A stretch of 64,000 nt of DNA from CAVYGM01 sp963768025 (GCA_963768025.1 CAVYGM010000019.1:1-64000), one strand, 5' to 3'; shown: positions 26,730 to 37,227, counted from the stretch's first letter. Notes: a model not told the origin generated them from the sequence alone. Program-made: numbers and translations.

Positions 26730-27902
26730 ATGCGCCGCATTCGGTACCTCATTTTCCTGAAAGATGTGCTTATCCTGGCTTGTACGGCTTTTGGTGGTCC
26801 ACAGGTGCATTTGGTTATGATGCTTGATTTGCTGGTGATCAAAAGGCGGTACCTCACCGAAGAAGAACTTCTGGAATTGCAGGCGCTATGCCAGATCCTA
26901 CCCGGCCCCACCTCCACCCAAACCATCACAGCGCTGGGTTTTAAGATCGGCGGGCCCAACCTGGCCTACCTTACGGTGCTGGTGTGGTCGCTGCCGGCCA
27001 TGGTGCTGATGACCTTGGCTGCACTCACCATTTACTTTCTCGAAAAACGGAATGTTTCACTGGGTTTTGCCCGATTTGTGGGCCCCATGGCGGTAGCCCT
27101 GCTGATCCACGGCGGGTATCGGATCGCCAGCCGGGTGGTGAAGGATACCCAGGGCTGGATCCTGTTGGTTGCCTCAGCCATCGTGGCCTACCTGTTTCCC
27201 TCGCCCTACATGACCCCGGTCGTAATCGTGATGGGAGGCGTCATTGCCTCGCTAAATTTTCGTAAAGAGCCTAAGATGCAAAAAGCCCCTCTGAAAATCG
27301 AGTGGGCTAATTTCTTCCTCTGGCTCGGGGTACTGATTGTCGCCGCTGTACTGGGGGCCGTTACTCAGTCCCTACCCGTCCGTCTGTTCGAGAATTTCTA
27401 CCGCAATGGCAGTCTGGTATTTGGCGGCGGACAAGTATTAATTCCCATCCTGTACAATGAATTCGTAGTATTTAAGCACTACCTCACCCAGCAGGAGTTC
27501 CTGACCGGGATGGCCCTGACCCAAATAGTACCCGGTCCGGTATTCTCCATCGCTACCTACGTGGGAGCGCTTTCCATGCAGTCGCAGGGCGTGAGCGGTC
27601 AGATCATCGGGGCTCTGGTCGGGACGTTCGGTATTTTTTTGCCGGGTACATTTCTCATCTTCTTCGTGTACCGTTTCTGGGATCAACTAAAAAAATACCG
27701 GGGCATCCGGGCCTCCTTGCAGGGAGTGCACGCTACCAGTGTGGGCCTGACCCTGGCGGCGGCCGCTACCCTTTTTGCCCCCATGGCCACAAATCTATTG
27801 CCACTGCTAACCGTGTTGGCTACCCTGGGCCTGCTTTTTTTTACCAAGATCCCCCCCTATGCCATCATTTTGGGTGGGTTGCTCCTCGGACTGGTGATCT
27901 AA
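26730..27902 (+). CDS. chrA: Chromate transporter (CHR) family membrane protein
   Basis: A 390-residue, two-domain CHR protein with about ten hydrophobic segments. The first half has the family motifs FGGPQVHLVMM and LPGPTSTQT, the second the matching VFGGGQVLIPILYNEFV and ALTQIVPGPVFS. The two halves are homologous, as in long-chain ChrA proteins that expel chromate, or in some cases sulfate, from the cytoplasm. Chromate transport is a family inference; no chrB or other metal-resistance gene is nearby. The ATG at 26730 gives the full first helix. Confidence 0.92.
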   Translation: MRRIRYLIFLKDVLILACTAFGGPQVHLVMMLDLLVIKRRYLTEEELLELQALCQILPGPTSTQTITALGFKIGGPNLAYLTVLVWSLPAMVLMTLAALTIYFLEKRNVSLGFARFVGPMAVALLIHGGYRIASRVVKDTQGWILLVASAIVAYLFPSPYMTPVVIVMGGVIASLNFRKEPKMQKAPLKIEWANFFLWLGVLIVAAVLGAVTQSLPVRLFENFYRNGSLVFGGGQVLIPILYNEFVVFKHYLTQQEFLTGMALTQIVPGPVFSIATYVGALSMQSQGVSGQIIGALVGTFGIFLPGTFLIFFVYRFWDQLKKYRGIRASLQGVHATSVGLTLAAAATLFAPMATNLLPLLTVLATLGLLFFTKIPPYAIILGGLLLGLVI

Positions 27903-28019
27903 CCCTTCTGACTGTACTCGAATTCGGAGTAATCAACCGACTATCCCTTTTGCAATCTGTTGCAAACGTGCCACTATTTTCCAAACTTTGGCAAAACAAC
28001 CATTTGCCCTAGTACCGCA

Positions 28020-31012
28020 ATGAAAAATAACCTGCTGCTTTTATTCTTATCCCTATTTGTTTTCAGTCGGGCGAATGCCCAGAGCAAGCCTGAGTTCCTG
28101 AATCTGAATCCCGTTCAAAAGGCCTGGGTGGACTCGGTGTTTCTGAGCCTCACCCCCGACGAGCGAATCGCCCAGCTCATTATGGTAGCGGCGACGTCCG
28201 ACACCCGACGAGTCACTGATTGATACAGCGCGGAGCAATCCAGACTACGTGCGCGAACTGATCCGGGAAAATAAAATAGGCGGAGTGGTTTTCTTTCAGG
28301 GAGGACCCGATGCCGCAGGCCCGGCTAACGAACCTGTACCAGTCTATCTCAAAGGTACCGCTGCTGGTAGCTATGGACGCCGAATGGGGCCTGGCCATGC
28401 GCATCGACAGCACGGTGCGCTATCCCTACCAAATGACCATGGGGGCCATGCAGGGGCATGACGATCTGATTTTTACCATGGGGGCGCAACTGGCCCAACA
28501 GGCCCGGCGGCTGGGTGTGCACATCAATTTCGCCCCGGTGGCCGACGTCAACAACAACCCCAATAACCCCGTCATAAACTTTCGCTCCTTTGGTGAAAAC
28601 AAGTACCGCGTAGCCGAAAAAGCCCTGGCTTACATGAAGGGCATGCAGTACCACGGGCTGTTGACCAGCGCCAAGCATTTTCCCGGCCACGGCGACACCG
28701 GTACCGACTCCCATTACGACCTACCCCTGATTCCCAAAACCCAGGCGCAGCTGGATTCCCTGGAACTGTACCCCTTTCGGGTGCTAGTGGACAATGGCCT
28801 GAGCGGTACCATGATCGCCCATTTGAGTATTCCGGCGCTGGACAATACGCCCAATCTGCCCTCCACGCTTTCTAAACCCATTGTCACCAAGCTCCTACAG
28901 GAGAGCATGGGCTTTCAGGGCCTGATTTACTCCGATGCCATGAATATGAAAGGCGTTACCAAGTATTTTTCGGAGGGAAAAGCGGATGCCATGGGCCTGG
29001 AAGCAGGTATGGACCTGCTGGAATTTACCGAAGACGTTCCCAAGGCTATTGCCGAAATAAAGAAATCCATCGCCGAGGGAAAAATCACCCAGGCCGATAT
29101 TAATTCCCGCTGTTACAAAGTACTACAAGCCAAGGCTTGGGTAGGACTGAATAAATTCCAACCCATAGCATTGAACAATCTGTACGAAGATCTGAATCCC
29201 AAATCAGCCGAGCTGGTTAACCGTCTGCTGACGGAAAAAGCCCTTACAATCCTGAAAAACGATTCGGACATCCTACCACTGCGTAGCCTGGACACCCTGC
29301 GCATTGCGGCTATTTCGCTGGGAGCTGACTCCATCACTACGTTCCAGAAAACGCTGGGGCTGTATACCACCGTGGATACCTATACCCTTCCGACCAAGCC
29401 CAGTCAGTCGCAACTTGCCGCTTTGGAGGCCAAAATAAAGGAATACAACCTGCTGCTCGTTGGGGTGCATTTGAATAGCATTTCCCCCCGCCTGAACTTC
29501 GGCCTGACACCAGATATGAAAGCGGTTTTGGAAAAGTTGATGGCCACTGGAAAATCCGTGGTTACCTTATTTGGCAATCCGTACGTGCTCAACAAAATGG
29601 ATAAACCTACCAACGCCAAAGCGCTGGTGATGGCCTACCAACTCACGCCCTATACCGAAGACCTGTCCGCGCAGTTGATTTTCGGGGCCATTCCGGCCGA
29701 GGGAAAACTACCCGTGACGGTCAATGCGCAGTTTGGCTACGGCGCGGGGATCAGTACCGCCGCTCTGGGGCGACTGAAATACACCATTCCCGAAGAAGTA
29801 GGACTCAGTTCCAGGGAAATCAACTTCAAAATAGATTCTATTGCCAACTATGCCATCGGCCAGAAAGCTACGCCGGGTTGCGTGGTGCAGTTGGCCAAAG
29901 ACGGAAAGGTGTTTTTTCGCAAAGCTTACGGGAAGCATACCTACGAAAGTGAAGAAAAAGTAGAACTAAACGACCTGTACGACTTCGCCTCCGTAACCAA
30001 GCTGACGGCCTCCACCCTAGCCCTGCTGGGCTTGTACGATCAGGGGAAGTTTGACCTGGATGCCACCATGAAAGACTACCTACCTTTCCTGAAAAAATCA
30101 AATAAAGCCGACCTACCCTGGCGAAAGGTACTTACCCACAGTGCCCGCCTCAAGGCATGGATTCAGTTTTGGCGGGAAGCGCAGAATCCTGACGGCACCT
30201 GGAAGAAAAACACGTTCAGCACCGTAAAATCGGCTAAGTACCCAACTTCCGTGGTGCGCGACAGCCTGTTTATCCACAAGGATTATCGGGATATGATTTA
30301 TAAATCCATCAAAGAATCTCCTCTAAACCCCGAAGAGGGCTACGTGTACTCCGACCTGTCGTTTATCCTGTACCCGCAAGTGGTTAAAAACATAACAGGG
30401 CAAGAATTTGAAACGTATCTGAAAGATAACTACTACAAAAAACTGGGCGCTACTTCACTTACGTTCAACCCCTTGCGCTTTTACAAGTTGGAAGACATTG
30501 TTCCTTCGGAGCGCGACACTTTTTTCAGACAGAGCCTTCTGCACGGGCAAGTACACGACGAAGGTGCCGCCATGCTGGGTGGCCTGAGCGGCCATGCCGG
30601 GCTTTTTGGCAATGCCAATGACCTCATGAAGGTGATGCAGATGTACCTGCAGGGAGGGTACTACGGTGGCAAGCAGCACATCAGCCGCAACGCCCTCTTT
30701 GAATTTACCCGCTACCAGTTTCCCGAAACCGGGAGTCGCCGGGGCATTGCTTTCGACAAGCCTACCTTTACCTATTCCGGGAATGCCCCCCGCTACGCCC
30801 ATCCCGTGAGTTTTGGTCATACCGGCTACACGGGAATCATGGTGTGGATGGACCCGTCGGTCAATCTGGATTTTGTGTTTCTGTCCAATCGGGTCTATCC
30901 CACGCGCGAAAACACCAAACTATACACCTTGAACATCCGTACCTCAATTATGGATGTGGTGTATGAGGCCCTGGCCAAAGGAAAGCGGGAGTATCTGATG
31001 ACCATGCCTTGA
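28020..31012 (+). pseudogene. GH3 (NagZ-like)/serine-hydrolase fusion with two frameshifts
   Basis: Joined, about 995 residues. A signal peptide (MKNNLLLLFLSLFVFSRANA) leads into a GH3 domain with the NagZ signature KHFPGHGDT plus DSHYDLP and the nucleophile Asp in LIYSDAMNMKG. A second GH3 subdomain follows. The C-terminal third is a class C beta-lactamase/PBP-like serine hydrolase: SVTK gives the SxxK pair, YSDLSF the second motif, GHTGYTG the third. NagZ-type enzymes cut N-acetylglucosaminyl bonds of peptidoglycan fragments, so the fusion would process wall glycan and peptide or ester groups in the periplasm. Frame breaks occur near 28205-28215 (before PDESLIDTARSN) and near 28305 (one extra G before MPQARLTNLYQS). 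Both lie in the first 300 bases; the rest is open. Confidence 0.88.
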
Positions 31013-31918
31013 TTAGATCTGGTGGCAATGCAGAATTTTAGTAGGTAAAAACTGGGTCGTTAGAGGCAGATTTAATAAAAATCACGCGAATGTGTCCTAT
31101 CTCTCAGGGGTGGGATGATGGGAAATGATTTTTGACACCAATAACACGGAATGACACCCATGGGGCAAAATCAGGTAGTTGGTACATATCAATATGCCGG
31201 AACGTAAAACTCGATAAAGAGTATGACTCACCGAAACACATCCTGTACGGGCTGATCTGTTAGCGATTCCATCTGCATTATTAGAATTGGACCGAGCTTG
31301 AATCAGATCACATACATTTTTCATTGAGCGAACTTTTCTTTAAACCTAGCCTATAGAAAACACCATGGCAAAACCTGATAGCTTTTTCCAAATGTACATC
31401 CATGTCGTTTTTGAAGAGAAGAACCGAAGGGGGAATATCATTCGGGACACGATCGGGAACACGTACAACGTTACATACGAGCATTGTGCAAAATCGCAAG
31501 TGAAGGTACAGGCCATTTATTGCCGACCAGACCATATCTCACATTTTCATCTGCGAACTTTCCAAACTTGGCAGATTCTGACTCTGCGATATGGAAAAAA
31601 GTGCGTACTCGGAAATCACAGAAGCTGAGGCGCAAGTACGCTCGAATTATTCGAGTCAGGACTGTTAATAAATATTCTTTATCACTACGGATAGCCTCAT
31701 CATTGAACAAGCCAGGGCATGTAATTTCAAATACGGTCGTCAGGGGCTCGAGAACTTTGGAAGCATTACAACTTTCCTGTCCGTCTCATTAAAGGCACAA
31801 GTTGAATGTTTGGTGTTCATCCGATACAGCTTCTGAAATCGTTCTTTGACGAGGAAGGCTTGCCAACCGATTTAAATGAGTCTGAAAACATCAACGAATT
31901 GAAAAAAATCACTCCCCC
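31013..31918. other. 906-base decayed tract
   Basis: No intact gene is seen between the GH3 fusion and the cupin gene. The tract is more AT-rich than its surroundings. It holds a probable transposase remnant (31365-31628) and short frames without recognisable similarity; it reads as relic DNA from an old insertion. Confidence 0.5.
31365..31628 (+). pseudogene. Probable remnant of an IS200-type Y1 transposase
   Basis: The frame starts FQMYIHVVFEEKNRRG, close to the N-terminus of Y1 (IS200/REP-associated) transposases, and further on reads KVQAIYCRPDHI, which matches the family's AIxCMPDHxH motif. Near 31540 a frame change would restore the second His as HIFI. The catalytic Tyr region and the last half are not recognisable. 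No clear IS ends were found. The fragment is inactive; identification is by motif resemblance only. Confidence 0.5.
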
Positions 31919-32278
31919 ATGCAAAAAATCAATATTTCCGAAAAATTAACCCTTTTCCAGGACCACTGGAATCCCCGAATCGTGGGCGAACTCAATGGGC
32001 AGCACGTCAAACTGGTCAAATTCAAAGGCGAGTTTGTCTGGCACAGCCACGAGACCGAAGACGAACTTTTCTACGTTGTCAACGGTCAGTTCAAAATGGA
32101 ATTCCGTGACCATACGGTGGATCTGCACGAAGGCGAATTCCTGATCGTACCGCGCGGGGTAGAGCACCGGCCCGTGGCTCATGAGGAAGTATCCGTAATG
32201 CTTTTTGAACCCAATACCACCCTAAACACCGGGAATACCAGGGGAGAATTGACCCGTGAAACCCTGGAAGAGATCTAA
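31919..32278 (+). CDS. Single-domain cupin protein
   Basis: A 119-residue cupin. The first cupin motif is FVWHSHETEDELFYVVNG, giving metal ligands His42, His44 and Glu49; the second is EGEFLIVPRGVEHRP with His83. The four-ligand set is complete, so it should bind a divalent metal. Such small cupins are dioxygenases, isomerases or binding proteins, and the substrate cannot be told. It lies 50 bases before a secreted M20 peptidase on the same strand, so the two may be co-transcribed. Confidence 0.9.
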   Translation: MQKINISEKLTLFQDHWNPRIVGELNGQHVKLVKFKGEFVWHSHETEDELFYVVNGQFKMEFRDHTVDLHEGEFLIVPRGVEHRPVAHEEVSVMLFEPNTTLNTGNTRGELTRETLEEI

Positions 32279-32328
32279 AACAATCACTTAATGAGCTTGT
32301 TACTTAGCTGACTACTTATTCTATTTCA

Positions 32329-33666
32329 ATGAAAAACTCCCTCCTGCTTCTGTGGATTTCAATTTTCGGATTGGTTGATTTTGGTACTTGCCTGGCTCAG
32401 TCTGCCCAGACGGTCAAACAGATCGAAGACCTGACCAACAAATCCTACCCTGAACTCGAAGCCTTGTACAAGCACCTGCATCAGAATCCCGAACTATCGC
32501 TGAAGGAGGAGAAAAGTGCCGCCCGGATGGCCTCGGAATTGAAAAAACTGGGATTTGAGGTAAAGGAAAAAATCGGGGGACACGGAGTAGCGGGTATTTT
32601 CAAAAACGGCCCCGGCCCCACGGTACTGATCCGGGCCGACATGGATGCTTTACCCCTCGAAGAGAAAACCGGCCTCCCCTACGCCAGCAAAGCCCGGGGC
32701 GTCAATGCCGCCGGCAACGAAGTGAGCGTTATGCACGCCTGCGGGCACGACATCCACATGACGGTGTTCGTGGGTACGGCCCAGGCTCTGATCAAAACCA
32801 AAGACAGCTGGAAAGGTACGCTGGTGATGGTGGCCCAGCCCGCCGAGGAAAACGGCCTGGGAGCTGACATGATGATGAAGAATGGGTTGTTTGACTTTGT
32901 GCCCGTACCCGACTACGCCATTGCCCTGCACGACAACTCCTACCTTCCCGCCGGTACCATTGGCTACCGCGAAGGACCCCTCATGGCCAGTGTAGACATG
33001 ATGGACATAACGGTGTTTGGGCAGGGAGGCCATGGGGCCGCTCCCCACACCACCATTGATCCGATCGTGCTAGGAGCCGAAATGGTCATGGCTTTTCAGA
33101 CCATCGTCAGCCGTACCATCAGCCCCATTGATCCGGCCGTCGTAACGGTAGGGTCTTTTCACGGCGGCACGGTCCACAACATCATTCCGGACGAAGTAAA
33201 AATGCAACTGACGCTTCGCTCCTATTCGCCGGAGGTGCGGCAGAAAACGATCTCTACCATTCGTCGCATTAGCGAGCACCTGGCCCGATCTGCCGGACTG
33301 CCCGACGACAAGCTACCGGTCATCAGCATCCGGGAACCGATGACCCCCGCTACCATCAACGACCCCGCGTTGACCAAACGGATGGTGGGATTATTCAAGT
33401 CACTTTTTGGGGAAAACAAGCTGGTTGAGACGGAACTATACATGGTGGGAGAAGATTTCAGCCGGTTCGCATTGGAAAACAGTCGCGTTCCAATCTTCAT
33501 GTTTTGGCTGGGAACGCTTGCCCCCGAAACTATCCAAAAAGCCAAAGCAGAGGGGCAACAACTCCCTTCGCTCCACTCGCCTTTGTTTGCCCCGGTCCCT
33601 GAACCCACCCTCAAAACCGGCATCAAAGCGATGAGTAGTGCTGCGATTAATTTATTTAGCAAATAG
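32329..33666 (+). CDS. Secreted M20-family amidohydrolase
   Basis: A 445-residue M20D enzyme with a signal peptide (MKNSLLLLWISIFGLVDFGT, cleavage near CLAQSAQ), so periplasmic or anchored. Family motifs: LYKHLHQNPELSLKEE, IRADMDALPLEEKTG, metal-binding HACGHDIHM, VAQPAEENGLGADMM, dimer domain GQGGHGAAPHTTIDP and the late metal region MVGEDFSRFA. The insertion YASKARGVNAAGNEV before the HACGHD motif is seen in related secreted members. It resembles hippurate or aminoacylase-type hydrolases. It is about 75 residues longer than the M20 enzyme at 10803 and is a different subgroup. Neighbours: cupin upstream, trehalase downstream. Confidence 0.92.
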   Translation: MKNSLLLLWISIFGLVDFGTCLAQSAQTVKQIEDLTNKSYPELEALYKHLHQNPELSLKEEKSAARMASELKKLGFEVKEKIGGHGVAGIFKNGPGPTVLIRADMDALPLEEKTGLPYASKARGVNAAGNEVSVMHACGHDIHMTVFVGTAQALIKTKDSWKGTLVMVAQPAEENGLGADMMMKNGLFDFVPVPDYAIALHDNSYLPAGTIGYREGPLMASVDMMDITVFGQGGHGAAPHTTIDPIVLGAEMVMAFQTIVSRTISPIDPAVVTVGSFHGGTVHNIIPDEVKMQLTLRSYSPEVRQKTISTIRRISEHLARSAGLPDDKLPVISIREPMTPATINDPALTKRMVGLFKSLFGENKLVETELYMVGEDFSRFALENSRVPIFMFWLGTLAPETIQKAKAEGQQLPSLHSPLFAPVPEPTLKTGIKAMSSAAINLFSK

Positions 33667-33757
33667 GCAAATGTACCCGCTGAACGTTCTTACGGAGTAC
33701 CCTGCTTCCCGTGCTTCGCGCCCGGATCAGGCCCAACCCACTATCTGACCGTATCTT

Positions 33758-35305
33758 TTGAAAGCTCTAACATTCCCTACCTATGGTGAGGCGTTTACGT
33801 CACCGGACGATTTGTACGGCCAACTTTACGAAGACGTTCAAACCAAAAGTATCTTTGTAGATTCCAAAACCTTTGCCGATTGCATCCCTAAGTACGATCC
33901 GGCTGAGATCATTGAAGCCTACGGACACCAAAAAAACCGACCGGGTTTTGACCTAAAAAATTTTGTGCTGGATCATTTTCAGCCACCGGAAAAAATCCAG
34001 ATCCGGCACACTACGGACACAAAAATTGGCCTGGTAGACCACATAAACCGGCTCTGGTCACGCCTTTCCCGGCATCCGGAGGACCAGCATAGAGGCGGTT
34101 CCCTATTGCCCCTGCCCGAACCCTACGTAGTGCCCGGTGGCCGATTTCGCGAAATATATTATTGGGATAGCTACTTCACGATGCTGGGTTTACGCGAATC
34201 GGGCCGAGTGGATCTGATCCAGAGCATGATTCACAATTTTGTGCATCTAATTGATCATTTTGGCCACATCCCCTGCGGCAACCGAACCTACTACCTGAGC
34301 CGCTCGCAGCCTCCGTTTTTCTCCCTGATGGTACGGCTACACAGCGAAATAGAAGGGAAAAAGACACTTATCAACTACCTGCCTCAACTTCAGCGCGAAT
34401 ATGACTTCTGGATGCAGGGAGGGGATCAGTTGTCGGCCCCCTTCTCGGCTCACCGGCGGGTGGTTTTGCTCCCCGACGGCACCCTCCTCAACCGCTACTG
34501 GGACGACCGTTCCACCCCTCGTCCGGAAGCCTACCACGAGGATGTGAAGCTCGCCACGCAAGCCCGGAAAGAGTACAATACCCCTCCACAAACCACCTAT
34601 CGCAACCTGCGGGCCGGTGCCGAATCGGGCTGGGATTATAGCAGCCGCTGGATGGCGGACGGGTGCACTTTTTCCTCTATTCAAACAACCGACATCCTTC
34701 CCATTGATCTCAACTGCCTGATGTACGCGCTGGAATCCACCCTGGCTGAGGGGTACTACCTCGCCGATAGGTATGAGCAGTACCGTCGGTTTGAACAACG
34801 GGCCCACAAACGGCAGAAGGCCATTCACGCGATTTTCTGGGATCAGAAAAAGCACTTTTTTCGGGATTATAATTTCTGCCGGCAGGAGTTCACCCCGTCA
34901 TTCAGCCTGGCGGGCATGTTTCCCCTCTTTTTCAAACTCGCCGATCGGAGGCAGGCTCATTTTGTCAATGCCTACATTAGGCTGAATTTTTTGCGGTCGG
35001 GCGGCGTCCTCACTACCCTGAACCAGACCGGACAGCAATGGGATGTGCCCAATGGGTGGGCGCCCCTCCAATGGATCACCTACGTAGGGCTACGAAATTA
35101 CCAGTTCAATGGCCCCGCCGAGCGCCTCCGGTCCAACTGGCTGTGTCTGGTTGAGAAGCAATTTAATGTGTCGGGGAAGATTCTTGAAAAATACAATATC
35201 ATAAACACCAATCTGCTGGCCTTTGACGGGGAATATGAATTACAGGAAGGATTTGGATGGACCAATGGTGTATATTTGAAAATGAAAAATCAAAAATCCA
35301 TTTAA
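33758..35305 (+). CDS. treF: Alpha,alpha-trehalase (GH37)
   Basis: A 515-residue GH37 enzyme that splits trehalose into two glucoses. Both family signatures are present: PGGRFREIYYWDSYFT and QWDVPNGWAPLQW. The catalytic Asp is in ESGWDYSSRW, and the base Glu in the C-terminal EYELQEGFGWTNG. No signal peptide is seen, so it is likely a cytoplasmic TreF-type enzyme. The TTG start at 33758 is the first in-frame start and gives a normal N-terminus. The next gene (YciI-like) begins 12 bases after its stop. Trehalase suggests use of trehalose as a carbon source or control of an osmolyte pool. Confidence 0.94.
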   Translation: MKALTFPTYGEAFTSPDDLYGQLYEDVQTKSIFVDSKTFADCIPKYDPAEIIEAYGHQKNRPGFDLKNFVLDHFQPPEKIQIRHTTDTKIGLVDHINRLWSRLSRHPEDQHRGGSLLPLPEPYVVPGGRFREIYYWDSYFTMLGLRESGRVDLIQSMIHNFVHLIDHFGHIPCGNRTYYLSRSQPPFFSLMVRLHSEIEGKKTLINYLPQLQREYDFWMQGGDQLSAPFSAHRRVVLLPDGTLLNRYWDDRSTPRPEAYHEDVKLATQARKEYNTPPQTTYRNLRAGAESGWDYSSRWMADGCTFSSIQTTDILPIDLNCLMYALESTLAEGYYLADRYEQYRRFEQRAHKRQKAIHAIFWDQKKHFFRDYNFCRQEFTPSFSLAGMFPLFFKLADRRQAHFVNAYIRLNFLRSGGVLTTLNQTGQQWDVPNGWAPLQWITYVGLRNYQFNGPAERLRSNWLCLVEKQFNVSGKILEKYNIINTNLLAFDGEYELQEGFGWTNGVYLKMKNQKSI

Positions 35306-35316
35306 TTCCTACCCCT

Positions 35317-35604
35317 ATGCTTTTTGCCCTACACGCCTACGATTACACCGACGAAGAGGCACTCGAAAGACGTCTGAAAGTTCGCTCTGCGCACTTCGAC
35401 AAAGCCCGGGAATTGAAAGAAGCCGGGCATTTCGTGCTGGGAGGAGCTTTGCTCAGCCCAACCGATCAAATGATTGGTTCGCTCATGGTACTTGACTTTG
35501 CCACAGAGTCTGATTTACAGGATTGGCTTCGAACCGATCCTTACGTAGTGGGTCGGGTTTGGGAAAAAATAGATATAAAACCTTTCAGAAAGGCGGATAT
35601 GTAG
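35317..35604 (+). CDS. YciI-like protein
   Basis: A 95-residue single-domain protein of the YciI family: FALHAYDYTDEEALERRLKVR, with the conserved His in RSAHFDKARELKEAG, FVLGGALLSP, and the closing Asp-Pro segment LRTDPYVVGRVWEKIDIKPF. The family has a ferredoxin-like fold with a putative His-Asp active site and mostly unknown function. The ATG at 35317 is chosen; an earlier in-frame start would overlap the trehalase gene. It is probably translated from the trehalase mRNA. A short hairpin followed by a T-rich stretch (about 35630-35655) may end the transcript. Confidence 0.9.
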   Translation: MLFALHAYDYTDEEALERRLKVRSAHFDKARELKEAGHFVLGGALLSPTDQMIGSLMVLDFATESDLQDWLRTDPYVVGRVWEKIDIKPFRKADM

Positions 35605-35708
35605 CATCCTGTAAGGATCAGCTTGACTTTCAGACCAAGCTTTCCAAATTTTTGTAAATCAGATTTTTAAATATAAAGCCTACCCCCAGTTCACAATAAA
35701 AATATTAT

Positions 35709-36374
35709 ATGATTCAGGCCGTTATTATGGACATGGATGGCCTACTGGTCGACTCCGAGCCGATCTGGCAAGAGGTGGCTATCGACGTGTTTCAGGCTAT
35801 CAACGTACCGCTTACGGTAGAAATCTGCCAGCAGGCGACGGGCCTGGGTACTACCGAATTTGTGAAGTTTATGTATCAAAAATTCCCCTGGGAAAACAAA
35901 ACGCTCCAAAGTGTTGGAGAGGAAATTCTGAAAATAGCCCACCACCGCATCGGAACTACCGCCGTCGAAATGCCCGGAGCCACTAACTTGGTTCGGTACT
36001 TTCATTCGCTCGGAATCCCCCTGGCGGTGGCCTCGGCCTCGCCCATGGATATAATCGAAACCGTCCTCATCCGATTGGGTATCAGGCCCTACTTTACCCT
36101 GTGGCATTCGGCCCTGCTGGAAAAAAGAAATAAGCCCTACCCTGATGTCTACCTCGGAGCGGCCAAATTACTCGGGGTAGATCCGTCGGCTTGCCTGGCA
36201 TTTGAGGATTCCGGCAATGGACTTCGTTCGGCCCTTGCGGCAGGAATGCGGACGGTGGCCGTGCCGGCTGCTTACGAGTTCGACGACCCGAAGTTCGACG
36301 GGGCTACTTTAAAAATTCGATCCCTCCATTCTTTTGACGACAATATTTTTAATACCTTGGTGCAAAAACTTTAA
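35709..36374 (+). CDS. HAD-family sugar-phosphate phosphatase (HxpB/YniC-like)
   Basis: A 221-residue HAD hydrolase. Motif I is IMDMDGLLVDSE (nucleophile Asp8, acid/base Asp10), motif II lies in LAVASASP, motif III is the Lys of RNKPYPDVYLGAA and motif IV is AFEDSGNG. A helical cap lies between motifs I and II, as in beta-phosphoglucomutase-like enzymes. The DMDGLLVDSEPIW start is characteristic of hexitol phosphatase/2-deoxyglucose-6-phosphatase (YniC). It precedes the PhzF-like gene by 8 bases, so the two are co-transcribed. Confidence 0.92.
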   Translation: MIQAVIMDMDGLLVDSEPIWQEVAIDVFQAINVPLTVEICQQATGLGTTEFVKFMYQKFPWENKTLQSVGEEILKIAHHRIGTTAVEMPGATNLVRYFHSLGIPLAVASASPMDIIETVLIRLGIRPYFTLWHSALLEKRNKPYPDVYLGAAKLLGVDPSACLAFEDSGNGLRSALAAGMRTVAVPAAYEFDDPKFDGATLKIRSLHSFDDNIFNTLVQKL

Positions 36375-36382
36375 TAGTAAAG

Positions 36383-37171
36383 ATGAAACTTCCCCTATAT
36401 CAGCTTGATGCCTTTGCCGATACCGTTTTCGCCGGAAACCCCGCCGCCGTGGTTCCCCTGGAAACATGGCTTTCGGACGAAACCATGCAAAAAATAGCGA
36501 ATGAAAATAACTTATCCGAAACCGCCTTTTTTGTCCCTACCGAAGCGGGTTTTCATATTCGTTGGTTTACTTCCGCCGTTGAAGTGGACCTGTGTGGCCA
36601 TGCTACCATTGCGGCCGCCTACGTTATTTTCTTTATTCTCAATTACACGGAATCAGAAATTACCTTCGAATCCAAAAGCGGCATTTTGAAAGTTACCAAG
36701 GACGGTAGCTGGCTTACGCTCAATTTCCCCGTAGATCCCTACCATGTGGCCGTCGCTCCCCCGGCGTTGCAAGAAAGCTTGGGCGGCATTCGGTCATTCG
36801 AGGTTTATAAGGGCAAGACGGACTATATGGTCGTGCTGGACAGCGAAACGCAGCTGCGTGACATAAAACCCGACATTCTGGTGTTGTCCACGATTCCGGC
36901 CCGTGGCATCATCCTGACGGCCCCCGGGGACAAAGTAGATTTTGTTTCCCGGTTTTTTGCTCCCCAGTCCGGTATCGATGAAGATCCGGTAACCGGTTCG
37001 GCCCACACCACCCTCATCCCCTACTGGGCCGATCGCCTGGAAAAAACCAAAATGACCGCCCGGCAGATCTCCACCCGGGGAGGCTATTTGAAGTGCGAAT
37101 TAGCGGGCGACCGTACCTACATTAGCGGGCAGGCTAAGTTGTATTTAACCGGGGAGATAACCATCGAATAA
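36383..37171 (+). CDS. PhzF-family epimerase/isomerase
   Basis: A 262-residue PhzF fold protein. It opens LPLYQLDAFADTVFAGNPAAV, then has the catalytic Glu in NLSETAFF, RWFTSAVEVDLCGHATIAAA, and the second-half signature DEDPVTGSAHTTLIPYW. The family includes the phenazine enzyme PhzF and many isomerases of unknown substrate; no phenazine gene is nearby, so phenazine synthesis should not be inferred. Length is normal. It follows the HAD phosphatase by 8 bases and is followed 56 bases later by an OmpA-type gene. Confidence 0.92.
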   Translation: MKLPLYQLDAFADTVFAGNPAAVVPLETWLSDETMQKIANENNLSETAFFVPTEAGFHIRWFTSAVEVDLCGHATIAAAYVIFFILNYTESEITFESKSGILKVTKDGSWLTLNFPVDPYHVAVAPPALQESLGGIRSFEVYKGKTDYMVVLDSETQLRDIKPDILVLSTIPARGIILTAPGDKVDFVSRFFAPQSGIDEDPVTGSAHTTLIPYWADRLEKTKMTARQISTRGGYLKCELAGDRTYISGQAKLYLTGEITIE

Positions 37172-37227
37172 GCTAACGGACGGGAAATTGTTTGTGGCCT
37201 ATTCTCAATTTCTCTTATTTTTGGCCC

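Noticed and set aside
26730..27902. Chromate-resistance island
   Set aside because: Only the transporter is present; no regulator, reductase or mobile element accompanies it.
36383..37171. Phenazine biosynthesis locus suggested by the PhzF-like gene
   Set aside because: PhzF-fold proteins are common isomerases and no other phenazine gene is present.
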